From positions 34,287,708-34,351,707 of the forward strand of contig CM023532.1 in the NCBI GenBank assembly GCA_013350335.1: a stretch of 64,000 nucleotides of DNA. Reading direction: 5' to 3'. This stretch comes from Chimonanthus salicifolius (Eukaryota > Streptophyta > Magnoliopsida > Laurales > Calycanthaceae). The notes below the pieces were generated by a model. The model did no database searches. It was not told the origin of the DNA and worked only from the letters and a program-made list of their open reading frames with translations. The stretch's first letter is position 1. Each line of letters opens with the position of its first letter. Shown piece by piece: positions 44,344-59,300 of the stretch. Made by a program: the position numbers and the translations under genes.

Positions 44344-47300
44344 ATGGAGGATCTTTCATTGTCTGAAGAGATTGTTGTTGTCGATCCGGACATGAGACAT
44401 GCAGTATCTTTCGTAGAAGGTCTTCTGGGTTATTCATTCAGGAGGCCGAAGCTTCTAGTAGATGCTCTTACTCATGCCTCTTACCAAGAATCTGCTTCTT
44501 ACGAACGACTCGAGTTTGTGGGCGATGCCGTGCTTGGACTCGCTCTTACCAACCACATTTTCCTTGCCAACCCTCGTCTCGATCCGGGTCAACTCACTCT
44601 CCTTCGTGCTGCCAACGTCAGCACTGAAAAGCTCGCACGTGTGGCCGTCCGACACGGCCTCTACCAGTACGTGCGACGGAACGCCCCCACGCTCGACGAA
44701 CAGGTGGCTTTCTGTTTCCAGTTTCATCTCAACTAAATGGGTTTTATTCTTTGTCCTCTCTTTTCTTCTTCTTCTTTCCCATTGATTTCTGTTTTTTCCT
44801 GATTTGGAATATTACAAAGCGAGTTGGGTTTGGGTTTACTTCGTATTAGATGCATGGATAGATGGAAAAGGAAGGTGCTTTCCTGGAAATAATATTCTCA
44901 ACAGATGGGGCTTCTTCTTCATCTTTTCCCCCCTTGATTTCTGCTTCTTCTTCTTCTTTTTTTAATTTGGAATGTTGCAAAGGAAGTTGGGTTTGGGTTT
45001 ACTTCGGTTTAGATGTATGGAAAGATGAAAAAGGAAGGTATTTTCCTGGAAATAATAAATAATTGGGTCATCTTCTTCCTTGTCTCTTTTCATTTTCTCT
45101 TTTTTCCCCTTGATTTTTTTTTTCTTTCTAATTTGGAATATTGCAATGAGAGTTTGTGATGGTGACATGATAGCTATTATGGTTCATCAAGAAGAAAAGG
45201 ACCTAGAAGAGATAGGCCAATTTAATAATGAAATTGTGGAAATGACACTTAGTGCTCATGAGAAACTCGAGGGTGCAAAAAAAGGGGCCTTTTAAAGGCT
45301 CAAAACATTAAAATAATTGGCCTTGGATATTTGATCAGGCCCCTATCTATACATTTTGGACTCGATTTGATCCATGGAGAGGCTCAAATTTAAATTATAG
45401 GGAGTTAATGCGGAAAATGTTCTCTACACCTTCTCACTAGAAAATTCTCCACCTCCTTTCTAAATCAAGTTTGGACCTTAGATTAGCAATAATACCATAA
45501 AAAATCTCTCTCAAACCGGCAAGAAATTTTGCCTTCTCCTCACCGGGATTTTATTTTATTTTTCTTTTTATTTAATGATATAATAATGCCAAATGGCAAT
45601 GGTTTATTGGTTGTAATGAATTTAGATATCACAAGAGAGGAAACCCATGGGCGTGTACCCCTCCTTGTGATTTTTTTTTTCTTTTTCTTTTTGTTCCTTG
45701 TACTCCTTTCTTAATAGAGGCTATGGTCGATCGTTGTAAACACAGACTTAGATTTTATCAATTGAAGGATTGGTCGTTTGGTTCATCTCCAATTCTTGGT
45801 GAATTTTGTAGATTTAAATTTCTTAAGAAATTTAATTTTGTGTCTTAAGTTATTTGTGCATGCAATTCTTGAATTCCTCGTTGTGATTTTCGAATTTCTT
45901 TGTTGCAATTATATTAATTAATGCAAAATTTATTTTATGAAAATTCAAATTGATTGAAGCCTTTGTTCAATTTTCCCATAGATAAATTTGACCTAGCTGA
46001 GGTTTTGGTCTTTGATTCTTCTTCCCTTGAGAGTGAAATTCTTTGTTCTCTAATCAATTTTGGGTTCCCTTATTAAAATGGGCCGAATTTAGATTACTTT
46101 AGCATCATTAATTTTGATTTCCTTTTTTCTCTAACTTAGATTTCTTAGAGAAACAATTCTCTATATTTTGGGATTCTAGCCTTGGAATTTCTCCAATTTT
46201 ATTCAACCATTGGAGCCTTGGCTGAACCCCATACTTGTGGCTGAAACTTGTCTTTTATTTTTGGTGAGTTAGGCTACATTAGTTGGGTTTGGCTTTACTT
46301 CAGTTTCGAATTAGATGCATGGATAGATGGAAAAGGAAGATGCTTTATTGGAAATATTTTTCTTAACAAATGTGTCTTCATTTTCTTCTTCCTCTCTTTT
46401 CTTCTTTTTCCCCTTGATTTATGCTTTTTTAGGTTTTTTATTTTTACTTTTTCGATTTTCAGTTGAGATGCATGGATAGATGGAAAAGGGAGCTACTTTC
46501 TTGGAAATAATATTTTTTAACGTATGGATCTCCCCCCTCTTGATTTTTCCTTTTTTTTCCCCTGATTTGGAATGTTGCAAAGAAAGTTCAGTTTTCGGTT
46601 TAGGTCATCTTAGATGAAGAGAAAGATGGGAAAAGAAGTTATTTTCCTGGAAATGACATTTAGATGAATGGAAAGATGAAAAGGAAGTTACTTTCCTAGA
46701 AATAATATTCCCCATCAATGAATGATCAAACCCTGTTCTATTTTTTTTTAAAAGTTAAAAATGGCTAAAGCTGGTTATTTTCTTTAGTTGAACTTTGTGA
46801 ACTAGGATGGGTTCTTGATTTCTGTTTCTAAAAAATGGGGTCTTGTTTTCTTCTCAACCAAATATGTCTTCTTCTTTTTCTCATTTCTTCATTTCCCCTT
46901 GATTGCCTTTTTTTTCGTAATTTGGTATTTCAAAGAAAATTGGGTTTGGGTCCACTTCAGTTTAGATGAATGGAAAGATGGAAAAGGGATGCAACCTTGC
47001 TGGAAATAACATTCTTAACAAAGAATGGTAAAACCCAATTCTATTTTTAGTTAAAAATGGCTAAACCCAATTCTTAATTTTTTTAGTTGAACTTTCTAAA
47101 TGAAGATGTTTTTTTTTTCTTTTGGTATTTTCTTGATTTTTATTTCATGAAAATAGGGTGTTCTTTTTCTTTTTCTTTTTTTCCGTTGTTTCCCCCCCTT
47201 GATGATATTTGGTTTTTGACCTTGATTTTGATTGGTGAAGAAAAAGAAAAAAAGAAACTCTGTTTCTTGAAAAGTGGTTTTCCCTTTTATTCTTGGTTTA

Positions 47301-50300
47301 TATTTTTCTTTTCTTTTTCTGATTTTTGAAAAAAACTGATGTGGTTCATATGGGCTATGCCATTATAGAGTTTTTTTTCGTTTTCTGTGCCCCTTCCTCT
47401 CCTTTTTAGCTAAGGGAATCTTTAACTTAAATAGGTGATGCACATTGTGAAGATTTTTTTTTTTTCTCCCTTATTTGTGTCTCTCCTTGTACCAGGTGCG
47501 GGAGTTTGCGACCTCTATCAGTGAAGAACCAGATGAGATGCCTTACACTGGTGTAATTAAAGCACCCAAAGTTCTTGCAGATATTGTGGAAGCCATTGCA
47601 GCTGCAGTTTATGTTGACATCAATTTTGATTTAATGCGTCTGTGGTTGGTGAGTGGATTATTTATTAGATGCAAGCTTCTGTGTCACGCCCTGACCCTTT
47701 GGACACGTGACCAATTTTTTTTTTTTTAAATGCTCTCTTCGCACACCTATTCCACTCCTACATGGAATCCAGGCCAAAGAAAAAGGGGAAATTCTATCAA
47801 ATTACGGCCTCTACGTAGGCCCAAGGACCCTACCGAAAATCTGGGAGAGTCTCCCCTAAACGTGAGACGCAGTGATGACATTCCCACATGCCAATCCATT
47901 CACCATCATTCAACCATACATTTCGACTTTCATTCATTCATGAATCAAGTCCCATTCGTGTCCATCATCACTAAGCACAGATAGTCCCGATAAAGTCCAT
48001 GTGCAGTACCAAAAACAAACCATAAAGGGTTCTTAATTACATAGGGCTCCTCTCAAGTTCTCAAAATACATGATTTATTGCTCGAGGTTACATACATTCA
48101 TCCAAAATACAATAACATAGAACACAGTTTGACGAATCATCATTCTCAAAATACAAAACATGTGATAAGGTCTTCATGGGCAACTACTAAGTCCATCCAT
48201 GGGGTCCCACAGACCCCGCCTCCGAGAGATTTCCTGCAACTGTAAGGAGTGAGCACACATGCCTAGTGAGGGTATAAATATAACTCAAACATGCCACATG
48301 TTCATGACCATAACAATTTTTTTTTTTTTGAAACATTGACGACTTGATATTATTAAAAGAAGAAGTAGAAGAGAAGGGATCCGAGTATAGGAGCTATATA
48401 CTCAGAGCCAAAGAACAAGAAAAGAAACATAAAAAACAATAAAGAACAAGAAATAAAAGAAAATACAACAAATAATCCACCCAACCCAGGAACCAAATGA
48501 AGCCCCCAATCCCCCAGATCAAGGCTGGTGAAATGAAAAAGAAACCAAGGCTTGTCTTTGTAAAAGAATACCAGCTTTCGTGAAGGAGTCTGCAACACAA
48601 TTTGCTAATTAAGATGTATGATTGAAATAGACACCACCTAGCTTGCACAATCTCTAGATATTCCTAGTAATACCAATCAACCTCCACGGGGGGGATTTCT
48701 CTTACTAGTCCAGGAAATGACATTAGTTGAATCACCTTCAATAATGAGGCTACCATTCCTGAACTTATACCAAACCTGAAGTGCTCTTCTAATTGCCCTC
48801 AATTTAGCCTCATTCAACTCCATCAAATCTACAAATTCTGAAAAAGCTGCCAACATTCTAATTCTATCGTCATGTAACACACCTCCAATTCCTGCCAGCC
48901 CTGGTTCATGACCATATCATACATGCATCCAAATCATGTCACTTGCCAAAAATGTCAAACCATGTTTCGAATCATACAACTAGCGATGCTTACCCGAGCT
49001 ATCCCACAGCTAGGGATGCATACCCAAGTCATCCCAAACTACCCTAGCTCTTTCATCAACACCTCCCAATTCCCATTCCTTCACGTGGCACGACTCTTTA
49101 CGTGAACCTCTACAGGCTTTAACCCATCTCATGATTGCATGTCACTTATGACTATCCGTGCCCTTCAATGTGCTTTTCCCCCTTGGGATTGTGTGTCATG
49201 GGGTCGGAGCACCCTTTAACACAATAAGCACAACTACTTAGAATGAGTGTCGCAATGACATCTCGTGCCCTTCAATGCTTCTCGCCACTTGGGAGTGCGT
49301 GCCACAGTGTCAAAGCACCCTTCAACGCAATAAACATAATTACTCGTAATGCGTGTCACTAATGACATCTCGAGCCCTTCAAAACTTCTCCCAACTCGAC
49401 ATGTCACAGTGTCAGAACGCCCTTCAACGCATCATATAGGTCCGTATTTGATAGTGTCATGTGGACACCCCATGCCCTTCTACGCCTCACCCCACTCAGG
49501 ATTGCTTGTCACGGTGTGAAAGTGCACCCTTCGACGTATTTATGGGTATTGGTTATCACAAGCACAAGCCCATCTAGTCTATCCACATCAAGTCCAATCA
49601 CATCCCATCATATTCCCCATTCATCACATCACCCATTACTGTGCCCTTCACATACGAGGCACGTCATCACAGAATTGGGTACATACCCCGTACCACGCAC
49701 AATTCATAGTATATGCAAACATAGGCATTCAATCATGAAACCATATTCACACAAAATCGCCCTGATGGCAATTCATCACCATTTCCACAAGATTGGTTCA
49801 AACCACCCAACATGAGGCACGCTTCAATTCTACATATGCCAATACATTTTAGAATGCCAAGCCAATTCCACACGTCAATACAATTTACCTAAACACATCT
49901 CATGTGTTTCACTGAAGGTATTGGGGTGGGCTAAGTCCTCTTCTAGGATCAATCCAAATCAGCTCGTCTTTACTCAACAGTTAAACCCCTTACGGTTTCA
50001 CAATTCATGCAAGCTCTACCCCGGGACCACATATTCCACACTCACAACCCACACCCTCATGCATTTCATGTCATCACATTCAAAACATCATTCACCGTCC
50101 CATCACACATTAAGGCATATCATTCAACATGATATTCAATTTCATCCAACAAATACACACATCACGTAAGAGTGTAAGCATAAGCTTGGGGTGGAGTTTC
50201 CCTCGCCTAGTGATCCTATGCCAAGTCCGGGTTTCCTTCGGCTCGGCAAGTGTTAGCATTGGAGGGGTTATTGCTGTCCAACACAATTAACACAATAAAA

Positions 50301-53300
50301 AAAACACCTATAAATCTCATTTTGCTAAGTGAGTTCTCAACTCACACTAGGAGAAGGGAAAACCTCACTTCCTTTAATTTTCCATGACCCAGAGTCACCC
50401 AAATTACCTTTCAAGGCCAAAACCTTAACAACCCTTAGTGATTTAGGTCCTACTTTGGTCAAGCAAGAGAGGGAGATCCACACTCTCCTCAAATTCCACC
50501 AACCCAACTCAAATATGTTCCCAAATTGAAGCCCCAAGCCTATCTTAGAGAAATCGACCCCATTGTGGGTTAGGCTCCGAGAAGGATCAAGAGTTGGGTC
50601 ACATTTTCTCCCAAGTGCTGCAAATTTGAACAAGACACTCCCCCATACTCAAGTCCAAGCTCATGCATGTGGGTCAAACCTCCATGCAAACCACCCCTTC
50701 TCCATCAAGGTGAAAATCCCAAATTTTTTTCCATCTCCAAGTCCCCAATTCACCCTAAGAGGGTCATCCCCACAAAATCCACTATCACATTGTTCTACAG
50801 GGCTGAAATAGCAACACAAACGGAAAATAGTGGAATTACCTCTAGTGGAAGACGAATTGGTGGAATGAATGAAATTGTTCTAGCCAAGGCCCTTGAGGAA
50901 AGATGCTTTGGGAGGGTGGATTCCCTCTCTACTTCATGCAAGAAGGGGAGATGGAGGAAGGGAAGGGGAGTTCTCAACTGAAGGGAGTCGAAATGGGGAA
51001 AATGGGGCTCAACTTAAAACAAGAATGGCTATTTATATTAGTCTTTCTGCGCGTTCACCGATCTTTTGGTCGGTGAACCGAACCCGAGACCCAAAATCCT
51101 GAAAACTCCACTGTTTTCTGTAAAATGGCCTAAGGCCATTCTTGGTTCACCGATCTTCTTCGGTTCACCGATCCCGAACCCCATTTTTACTGTAAATCAT
51201 ACGACTCTCTAAAAATTGGCCTGAGGATTTCTTTGGTCCACTGAGCCATCCCTCGGTTGACCGATCTTTTTGGAATTTTACCCAAATTCCCTCCCCAAAC
51301 TGTCCATCTCAAGTTTGGGCAATTCTCAAGTCAAACAGGGAGTCCACACACACATTCACACTCACAAATACCCCGTTCACACTTGTACAAAACCCACAAA
51401 TTCTCAAAATAATTTTAATTAAGGGTCGGGTCACTGCATTTTGTGATTTTATTTCTTTCTCCACTCCTTTATTTTGTTGAAGCAGTTTTTGTTACCCAGA
51501 TTTTGACCCAAGAGGGGGGGTGAATTGGGTTATGGCTAACTTTCTCGATTTAACTAATTACACAAGTTGGAAATGCAAAATAGAAATCACAATAAATAAA
51601 AGCACAAGTAAATAAAAGGGATGAGAAGAGAGGGAAATAATGAACCTGGAATTTTTACGAGGTTTGGCTCCCCGCCTACGTCCTCGCCTCAAGTACACTT
51701 GAGGATTCACTATACTTCCCCTTCATGGCTGGAGAAGAAACCGTTTCTCTTCACGGGTGGAGATCAGACCGTTTGCACCAAGAGAACACCTCTCTAGGAT
51801 TTCACAATGAGGAAGACGCTCTTCACTCCAATAGGGTTACACCAACCCTTTACAATATAGCTCACAAGGAGAATGAGTGATTTACAAATTGAAGCACACT
51901 AGTAACTCTCTTAGGATTTACAAATAAAAGCTCTCTAAGAGTTACTTCAAAGTTAGAACAACAATGACTCAAAGAACGATTCTCATATTTTGAGGATTTC
52001 GAGCACAATGTGATTGATGGCTTTTGATGTCACAATACAAGCTTAGTTCATTAGCCATTAATGCCCTTTGGTCTTGCATTTATACCCATTTGAAAAATAT
52101 GCCCATTGGAAGCCAAAAATGCTAGAAACTAGCCGTTGGGAACGCATTTAATGCTCATTTAAAAGAGCCGTTCCCGCAAAATAAGTCGATTGATTCTAAA
52201 AGTGAGTCGACTGATTAATTCCCCAATTGGAAAGTCAGTTGGCTGATCTATTGACTGACTTTATCTGAGACCAAATTGTTTTTTGTTACAGAGATGGAGT
52301 CGATTGTTCAGTTGACTGACTTTATCAGAGACTAAGACAATTAATTTTGCACAGAAGTGAGTCGACTGATTTCTAGCAATTTTGTACCTCTTCACTTAAA
52401 CGACCATAACTTGACCTACGGAGCTCGGATTTGGGCGTTCTTTTACTCATTGGAAAGCTCTGTGAATGATCTATCCACTCATCAAATTTTATTAATTTTG
52501 GAATTCATTTGGTAGTTCAAATGAGCTCTCTAAGTGAGGGCACATTTCATAACCAAACTGTTTTGCCCTGTTTTGCACCATTTCACTAAAATGCTTATAA
52601 CTTGAGCAACACAACTCGGATTTGGGTGTTACTGGGCTTGTTGGAAAGTTCTTTGAATGCTCTATCCAATTATAAAGATTTTACTGATATTTGAGCACAA
52701 TTATAGATTGCAAGAGCTTCCAAAACAAGGTACATTCTATCCAACCTAAGAAGTCCATAAGTGTACCAATTTTTAGTCATGGATTCTATGGTCTTTCTAG
52801 GTCAGTCCTAAGTTTCATCTAAGGTCTTGTTGAGCCATAGTGTCAAAGCAATGATATAACTTTACAATATGATCCTAGACACATACTCAACTCTACACAT
52901 CCTAATCTTGATCTTCAATATTTTGAGCTTGATGTGCCTTGAGCTTGACTTCATCTTTTCCTTTTTGATATTCAAGATTTGAGATTTGGATTTTGCCTTT
53001 GACTCCCAATCTTGATGCTCAACTTCTTGATCTTTGGAGTATGCTCTTTATGCCTGTCTTATAATTTTACTCCAAATAAACTTTAGTACTATACGTCAAT
53101 ATTTTGTTATCATCAAAATTACTCTTATATCCTTGAGTTGAAACCTTGGGACTAACAGATTTTTTTTTTAATTAGATTTTTAGAGGGATTTTGGAGCCAA
53201 TAGTTACATTGGAAACACTCCCTGCCCAGCCAGTTACATTTCTATACGAGTATTGTCAGAAGAAGGGTTTGAAAATAGATATAAAGCATATGAGGAAGGG

Positions 53301-56300
53301 AGGAATGAACATGATGAATGTCCTTATTGATGGGAATATCCGTGGGAGTGGCTGCCACAAACAAAAGGATATTGCAAAGCTCGATGCAGTGAAGGAGGCA
53401 GTGCGGCATCTAATTGGTTCCCAACCATTGGACATGGATGTAGATAGGGTGGAGCCAAGTGCAACAAATGGAGCAGGAGATCAAGACGGTTCCAAGAAGA
53501 GGTTGCATGAGCTATGCACAAAAAATCGTTGGCCCAAGCCTATATATCGGTATGATCTTTTATTCCCTGATTAGCGAGTATGCATTTTGTATTCTGCTAG
53601 AAAGAAAATGTATTCCTTTTTTCTTTGGTTCTCATACATTATTTTCGTCCATATTAATACAGCATGACTTCTCTTGTGGAGATATAAATCAAGGAAGCAA
53701 TATCTTTTTATCACCAACATCTAGAGTTTTGAAAAGGATGCATCTTTGCTTCTATTGAACTATTTCTGCACATTCCATGAATTCCATTGTAAGGAACAGC
53801 CGCGTCTGAGAAGAGGGAGGATTGCCAGAAATCCTACTCCTCTATTTTCATATCTGGCTTTCCGGATGTACCTTATCATTTCAAAAAAAAAGGGAAAAAT
53901 CTAGCATTCCTGAATCCTTCTCCAAGTAATCATCTTTTCTCTCTTCAGTAAATCTGGTAAAATAGTTGACAGTTTCATACCTTATTCTAAGGAGTCTGGG
54001 AAAAAAATGGGTTTTGCTTTCGTTTGATTTGGCTTTGAAGTTGAAGCGCTCCAAGCCATTTTGGATGTTAATGGTCGTTCTTTGATGCGGCCATCACAAC
54101 AATTCATGAAGATCCATATGAAGATGGTGGGACCCAATTTACTCCATAGACGAAATTGCACTCCAATTTTATTCAAGGATTGGTGGAGGGAAGAGAGGGC
54201 CTTACAAGCTTTCTAACAAACCTAGTTTCATGCAATTATGAGCTCAAATGAGAGAGATATGGACAAGGCCTGTTTCATGGTCTTTTGGGACATAAAAGCC
54301 ATGTTTTGAAGCCCATTTGCTGCATACAAGGTGGACACACGAATTCCACATCATCTCATGTCATATCCTAGGTGGATGCCATGTCACATGCCACATAGGA
54401 TGGAATCTTTCAACTTTGACAAGCTTTGGGCACATGGAGTGGATTTGGGGCAACTCAAACCAAATTGGAAACTCAAGATTAGCTAGCTTCCTTGGCATGG
54501 GCATGTGCAATAATGACTCGTCCCGCTAGCATGATATTTTCCACTTTGGGCCTTACATACGGTCCGCATGGCTTTCAATTGGTGAGGTAAGCCATTGTTG
54601 CTTTCAAAAGGCCTCATGCTAGAAGGATGAAGGTTACCACTTATATACCAGGGAATTTCCAATGCAACTAGTAATGTGTGACTTTTTTCTCCATAGGCAC
54701 GAGGTATTACAATTTACCCCCCTTAAAGCCAAAGCCGTTTCGGGCTTTGCACACACAACAACCAAGTCCAAACCCTCAGGCAGAGAATTGAATCATTCTC
54801 TGATACCATTAATAATGACTCATCACGCTAGCATGGCATTGTCCGCTTTAGGCCTCACACACAGCCCGCACGACTTTCAATTGGCGAACTAACCGACTAT
54901 TGCTTCCAAAAAGCCTCATGCTAGAAGGAGGAAGGCTACCACTTATATACTAGGGAATTTCCAATGCAACGAGCAATGTGGGACTTTTTTCTCTATGGGC
55001 ACGGGGTATTACACGTGCAATATTTTCGAGAGAATGATGGAGCTTCAAATCAAGCAATGAATTTGGATGGAGGGTCAAGATTAGTCCATGTAAATATATG
55101 TAATAATTTTTTTTTTTTTTTGGTTTTCCATTTATGATGTAATTATTTCACATGGATTTTTCCCATTGGTGGAACCTAGGAATAGCAATAACCCATTAGG
55201 AAGTTGCTTGGGCGTGCAAGCCCATTGTGTTGGCAAGTTTATTATTTTATTATTATTTTTTCTAGAATTTAGTTTGTGAGTAGTATCGTGGAAAATAAAA
55301 TAATTAAAGTTAAGAAAGTATATTTAAATGTATAAATTGGAAACATGTATAAATGTTAGGTAATTATTGAGATAATATCAAGACACTATTGTGATGATGT
55401 CGTTTATAGGATATTTTGAAAATATCTAAAGATAGCATAAAGATATGAAAATATCAAAATTAATATTGACATAATTCAAAGTATCAGAGAGATTTGTGGC
55501 TATGGTTACAAGCATGAGGTTGTGGGTTTGAGTCTTTACGGTTGTCATCTGAGGCGGTCAAGACTTAGAAGAACTTTGTCAAATGTGCCACCACCACCAC
55601 CCACACACACCAACCACCAAGTAGATGGGATAAACAGCTACGATGGTGATGCTCTAGGTGTTGGATTGGATAGAATTTGGATCTATCTTGTATTCAACCT
55701 TCAACAAACTCGTCAATATTTTAAATGAATGCAGGGGGAGTGAGTGTGTGCCTGCTAACCATGTGAATTGACATTTGGTAATTTGTAGCATCCAAACTGA
55801 AATAAATGGGTCTAGATGCAAAATTTTGATCCATTAAATTTTTTGGATCCAAATCCAAATCTATTAACCCAGTAATTGATTGCCTTGACTGTACCTATAC
55901 CATCAAATGGTATATAACATTGATATATGTTATTATGATAGAGTAATTGACATTGCTAAAAATGTTGACTTTTTAAGCCCTAAAATGTCCAAACTACAAT
56001 TTCCATTTTTGCAAAACTAAATATGTGAATGGACATAAGGATGGATTTTGATAAACAACTGACCCAAAGCATTCAACCCAAAATAAATGAGTTTATACCC
56101 AATTTTTCAATTTGATTAAATTTGGATTTGGTCTACATCCAAACTTTACATCTAATGCGGGGAGGGATGTAGATCTAGGCCCTGAGATGTAGATGCAGAT
56201 GTGCACCTGATCTAACTTGAGTTTGACCCATTTACATCCTTTTTAACCACTAGATGTTGGCAAGGATGTAAATAGTTTGGATTTGGGTTGAATCAAGGAT

Positions 56301-59300
56301 TTGCATTTGTATGTTAGGGACCTAGATTTCCATCCATATCAAATGGAAAATTCAGATATGGATTCAAATCCAAATTTAAATAGATTAAAAAATTGTACCA
56401 ATATCTATTTATTTTTGGTTGGATGCTTTGTGTTTTCAGATAATCAAAGGTCCATTTACGTCTTTAGTTTTAATGGAGATTGTGGGATCATTGGGTCTGG
56501 GCATCTTGGAGCTTAAAAGTTAATGATATTAATTTCTCTATGGTATAACATTTCTCATCATCATATATTATTTGATGATATTCATGTTTCCACCAAGAGC
56601 AATTGGGCTTATAGATTTTGATTTGTATCCACCTCGGATGTAAAATTCAGATATACATCAGAAAATAAATGAATTGATATTTGCATTCAAATCTGTTTAT
56701 TTCAAGTCAGATGCTTTGGATTATTGGAAGTCCATTCATGTCCTTAAATCATTTAGTGGAGCTTGTTCAGGGAGTTGATTATCTTTAGGAGGAAAATTGC
56801 CTAATTCCCCCCATCTAATTTATTTACCAAAAATACATCATGATGATGTGTTAAGTAATTATCTCACTTTATTGTTATGATTTGAAATGGCAATTGTCTC
56901 ACTTTATTGTCAATCCAATTCCTCCACACCCCTCAATCTCCCTGGTTTGAATTATCAGAACTATACCTTTGCCACACTCATCCAAGTGATTCTCGTTGTT
57001 GGATTAAAAACATCTATTACATACCCTTGAAAATGTGGGGCACTAAGATCAAGGGTTGGGTGATTGGATGGACGGGCCCAAATCAGACTAAAACCAAATA
57101 TCTATCCTGCTAATTTGACTTTGAAATTGTCATTAGAGATTTATGATGTACTACATTTTAAGTACCCAAGAACTCCTTGTATAACACAGACACATTGACC
57201 TATTATAGTGGGATCAATTGCTAGTGGCAGAATGTTATGCCACCTATATGAATCCAAACCATCCAACCCCCTTCCTTCCTTGTGAATTGATAAATATCTA
57301 AGTTTGAACCCATACTCATACACTTTTAAACCATCAAAACTATGGACTCTTAAAGTCTAGGGCTACGATTAATGGCTGGTGTTGAAATTGGGTCCATTCT
57401 AATCACTCAAGTCCATTTTGGCATTTGTTTGTTGTTTTAAAAAAAAATGTAGTCTCTAGAAGTATTAATTTAAATAGGAACATAGTTGTTGCATTGAAAT
57501 TTGTAATTAGGACTTAATTGGCTTGTAAGATGAGTTTGCCTTAATGTTGGCTTGTTTATGGCTTTAATGATATGGATGTGCTTGGATGGAGTGAAGCTTG
57601 GCTCGTGAACAACCTTAATGGTCATGTATGAAGGTTTGAACGCAATGAGGAAACTGTGGATACAGTCACCAAGTATTGGGTGTAACACTCCACGATTAGA
57701 TTGAAAGTCAAGGTTCTAATCCTTTATCCCATTAACCCTTGAGGCCTCAAAAGTATACCTGCTGGAGTGTACCCATCTTAATTCTTTTAGCCCTCTATTT
57801 ATGCATAACCCTCCAATCCCACCTCAAAAAGGGGACCTCATAGAAAGTGGCACATGGTAAGGGGACCTGAATTATGTGTGACTTAAATTCTTGATTATGG
57901 CCCTGATTGTTTATTTTAGGTGTATATGTATATAGCTCATAATTTGGATGTCACCCTTTTTAGTATATGAGATGCTATTTTTTATTATGACAAGAATGCT
58001 TTTTCATTTAAATTATTTTTCAACATTCTTCATGGAATGGGCGATATCAGTGTATGAGCATTCTTGTCATAATTAAAAAATGGTGTATGTTGTACTAAGA
58101 GCTAAATCATCATCATTATCATTGAAGCCTTTTTCCCATCTATTTGTGGTTTGGTTTTTGAGTTCTACTTTTCCACTCAACTCTTGTTATGATGACGATG
58201 GCTGCAAGCAACTTGCAGTTGGCAACATAGGGGCCATTTGGACAATTATACCTCCATCATGGATTGGATCTTTGCCCAACTTTACCTCATTTTGAGTTAC
58301 ACTTATTGTTGGATTAAACTTATGCCGAAACTTTTTTGGTCCCAAAATTTAAGTGTTATGGGCATAAGACATGAGTTCAAATCCAATGGTAAGTGTAATG
58401 CAGAATAAGGTCGAATTGGATAAGGTTCCAAGTTCTAGAAGTTAGGTGGGTGTGTAGGGTTGTCTTTGTGGTGGTGGTGCTTGGTTTTTTTTCCTTCTTT
58501 GGTGTGAAAGAGGGAGGGGGGGTTACTTTCAATGGTGCGACGTTAGGCACCATTTCGTTAGGATTGCAAGCCATTCACTTGCAGCCTTGCCCTTAGTGGA
58601 GGCTTTCTAGTGTTCTTTGACATTAAAGAATGCATATTTGAGGGCATCATTTGGAGGATAAAGAATGGGTGATGAATGTATTTTATTAGAGGGGATAAGG
58701 GTGTAATGGTAGCCTATAGTCCTAAACTACCTGAAAATGTATAATGTTTTCATGGTTCTAGTTTATCTTTTAGTCAATGTCTTTGCATACATTTTCTTTT
58801 CAATCAAAGCAAAAGAGACGTTATGCTTTGATTTAAAAAAAAAAGCGAAAGAGAAGTTATGCGAAGAAATAAACTGAAGGAAAAATGAAACAATGAAAGC
58901 TTTTAGGTGGTGGGGCCATCATTACTCCTCTCACAAAATCTTTTCCTTTCCCATTCTTCTTCTTCTTTTTAAGCTATGGGATACTTAAACAATGAAAGTA
59001 TGGTAGAGAGGCAGTTCGATTTAAAAAAAAAAAAAAGGTTATTGTTAATAACAAGGTTTTCTTGCTGTAAGAAGGAAAAGAAGAAAAATGCTTCAGTTGC
59101 TGATAGATTGTTATAATGTTCATCAGAACAACATTGTGTGGTGCCCTCAATTCTGTAGGGGTCTCGAAGACTGGATGATGGATGATTGAATGTCCCTTTT
59201 GTGTCTTCTTAACATGGTTTTCATTGTTGGAAGTGGTAATGCCAAAAGGATCTGGGAACCTGATATTCATGGAAAGTTCTACTTCAAGTCTTTCTGTAGA

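Larger units (their letters stand above)
47682..51438 (-). mobile_element. Probable solo LTR of a Del/Tekay-like gypsy element, in RTL2 intron 2
   Basis: Bounded by TGTCACGCCCTGACCC and GGGTCGGGTCACTGCA (TG..CA). Five-base flanks TTCTG (47677-47681) and TTTTG (51439-51443) differ at one site. Removing the nested LINE leaves about 3.15 kb. Long LTRs with these ends, CCGATC-rich repeats (51050-51260) and stretches such as GTAAGGAGTGAGCACACATG are what I associate with Del/Tekay chromoviruses; that name is inference. No internal domain or second LTR is present. Confidence 0.65.

Noticed and set aside
49459..50981. Several Ser/His/Pro-rich frames of 66-118 residues
   Set aside because: They lie in the long LTR and its repeats, overlap in different frames, and show no retroviral-type domain.
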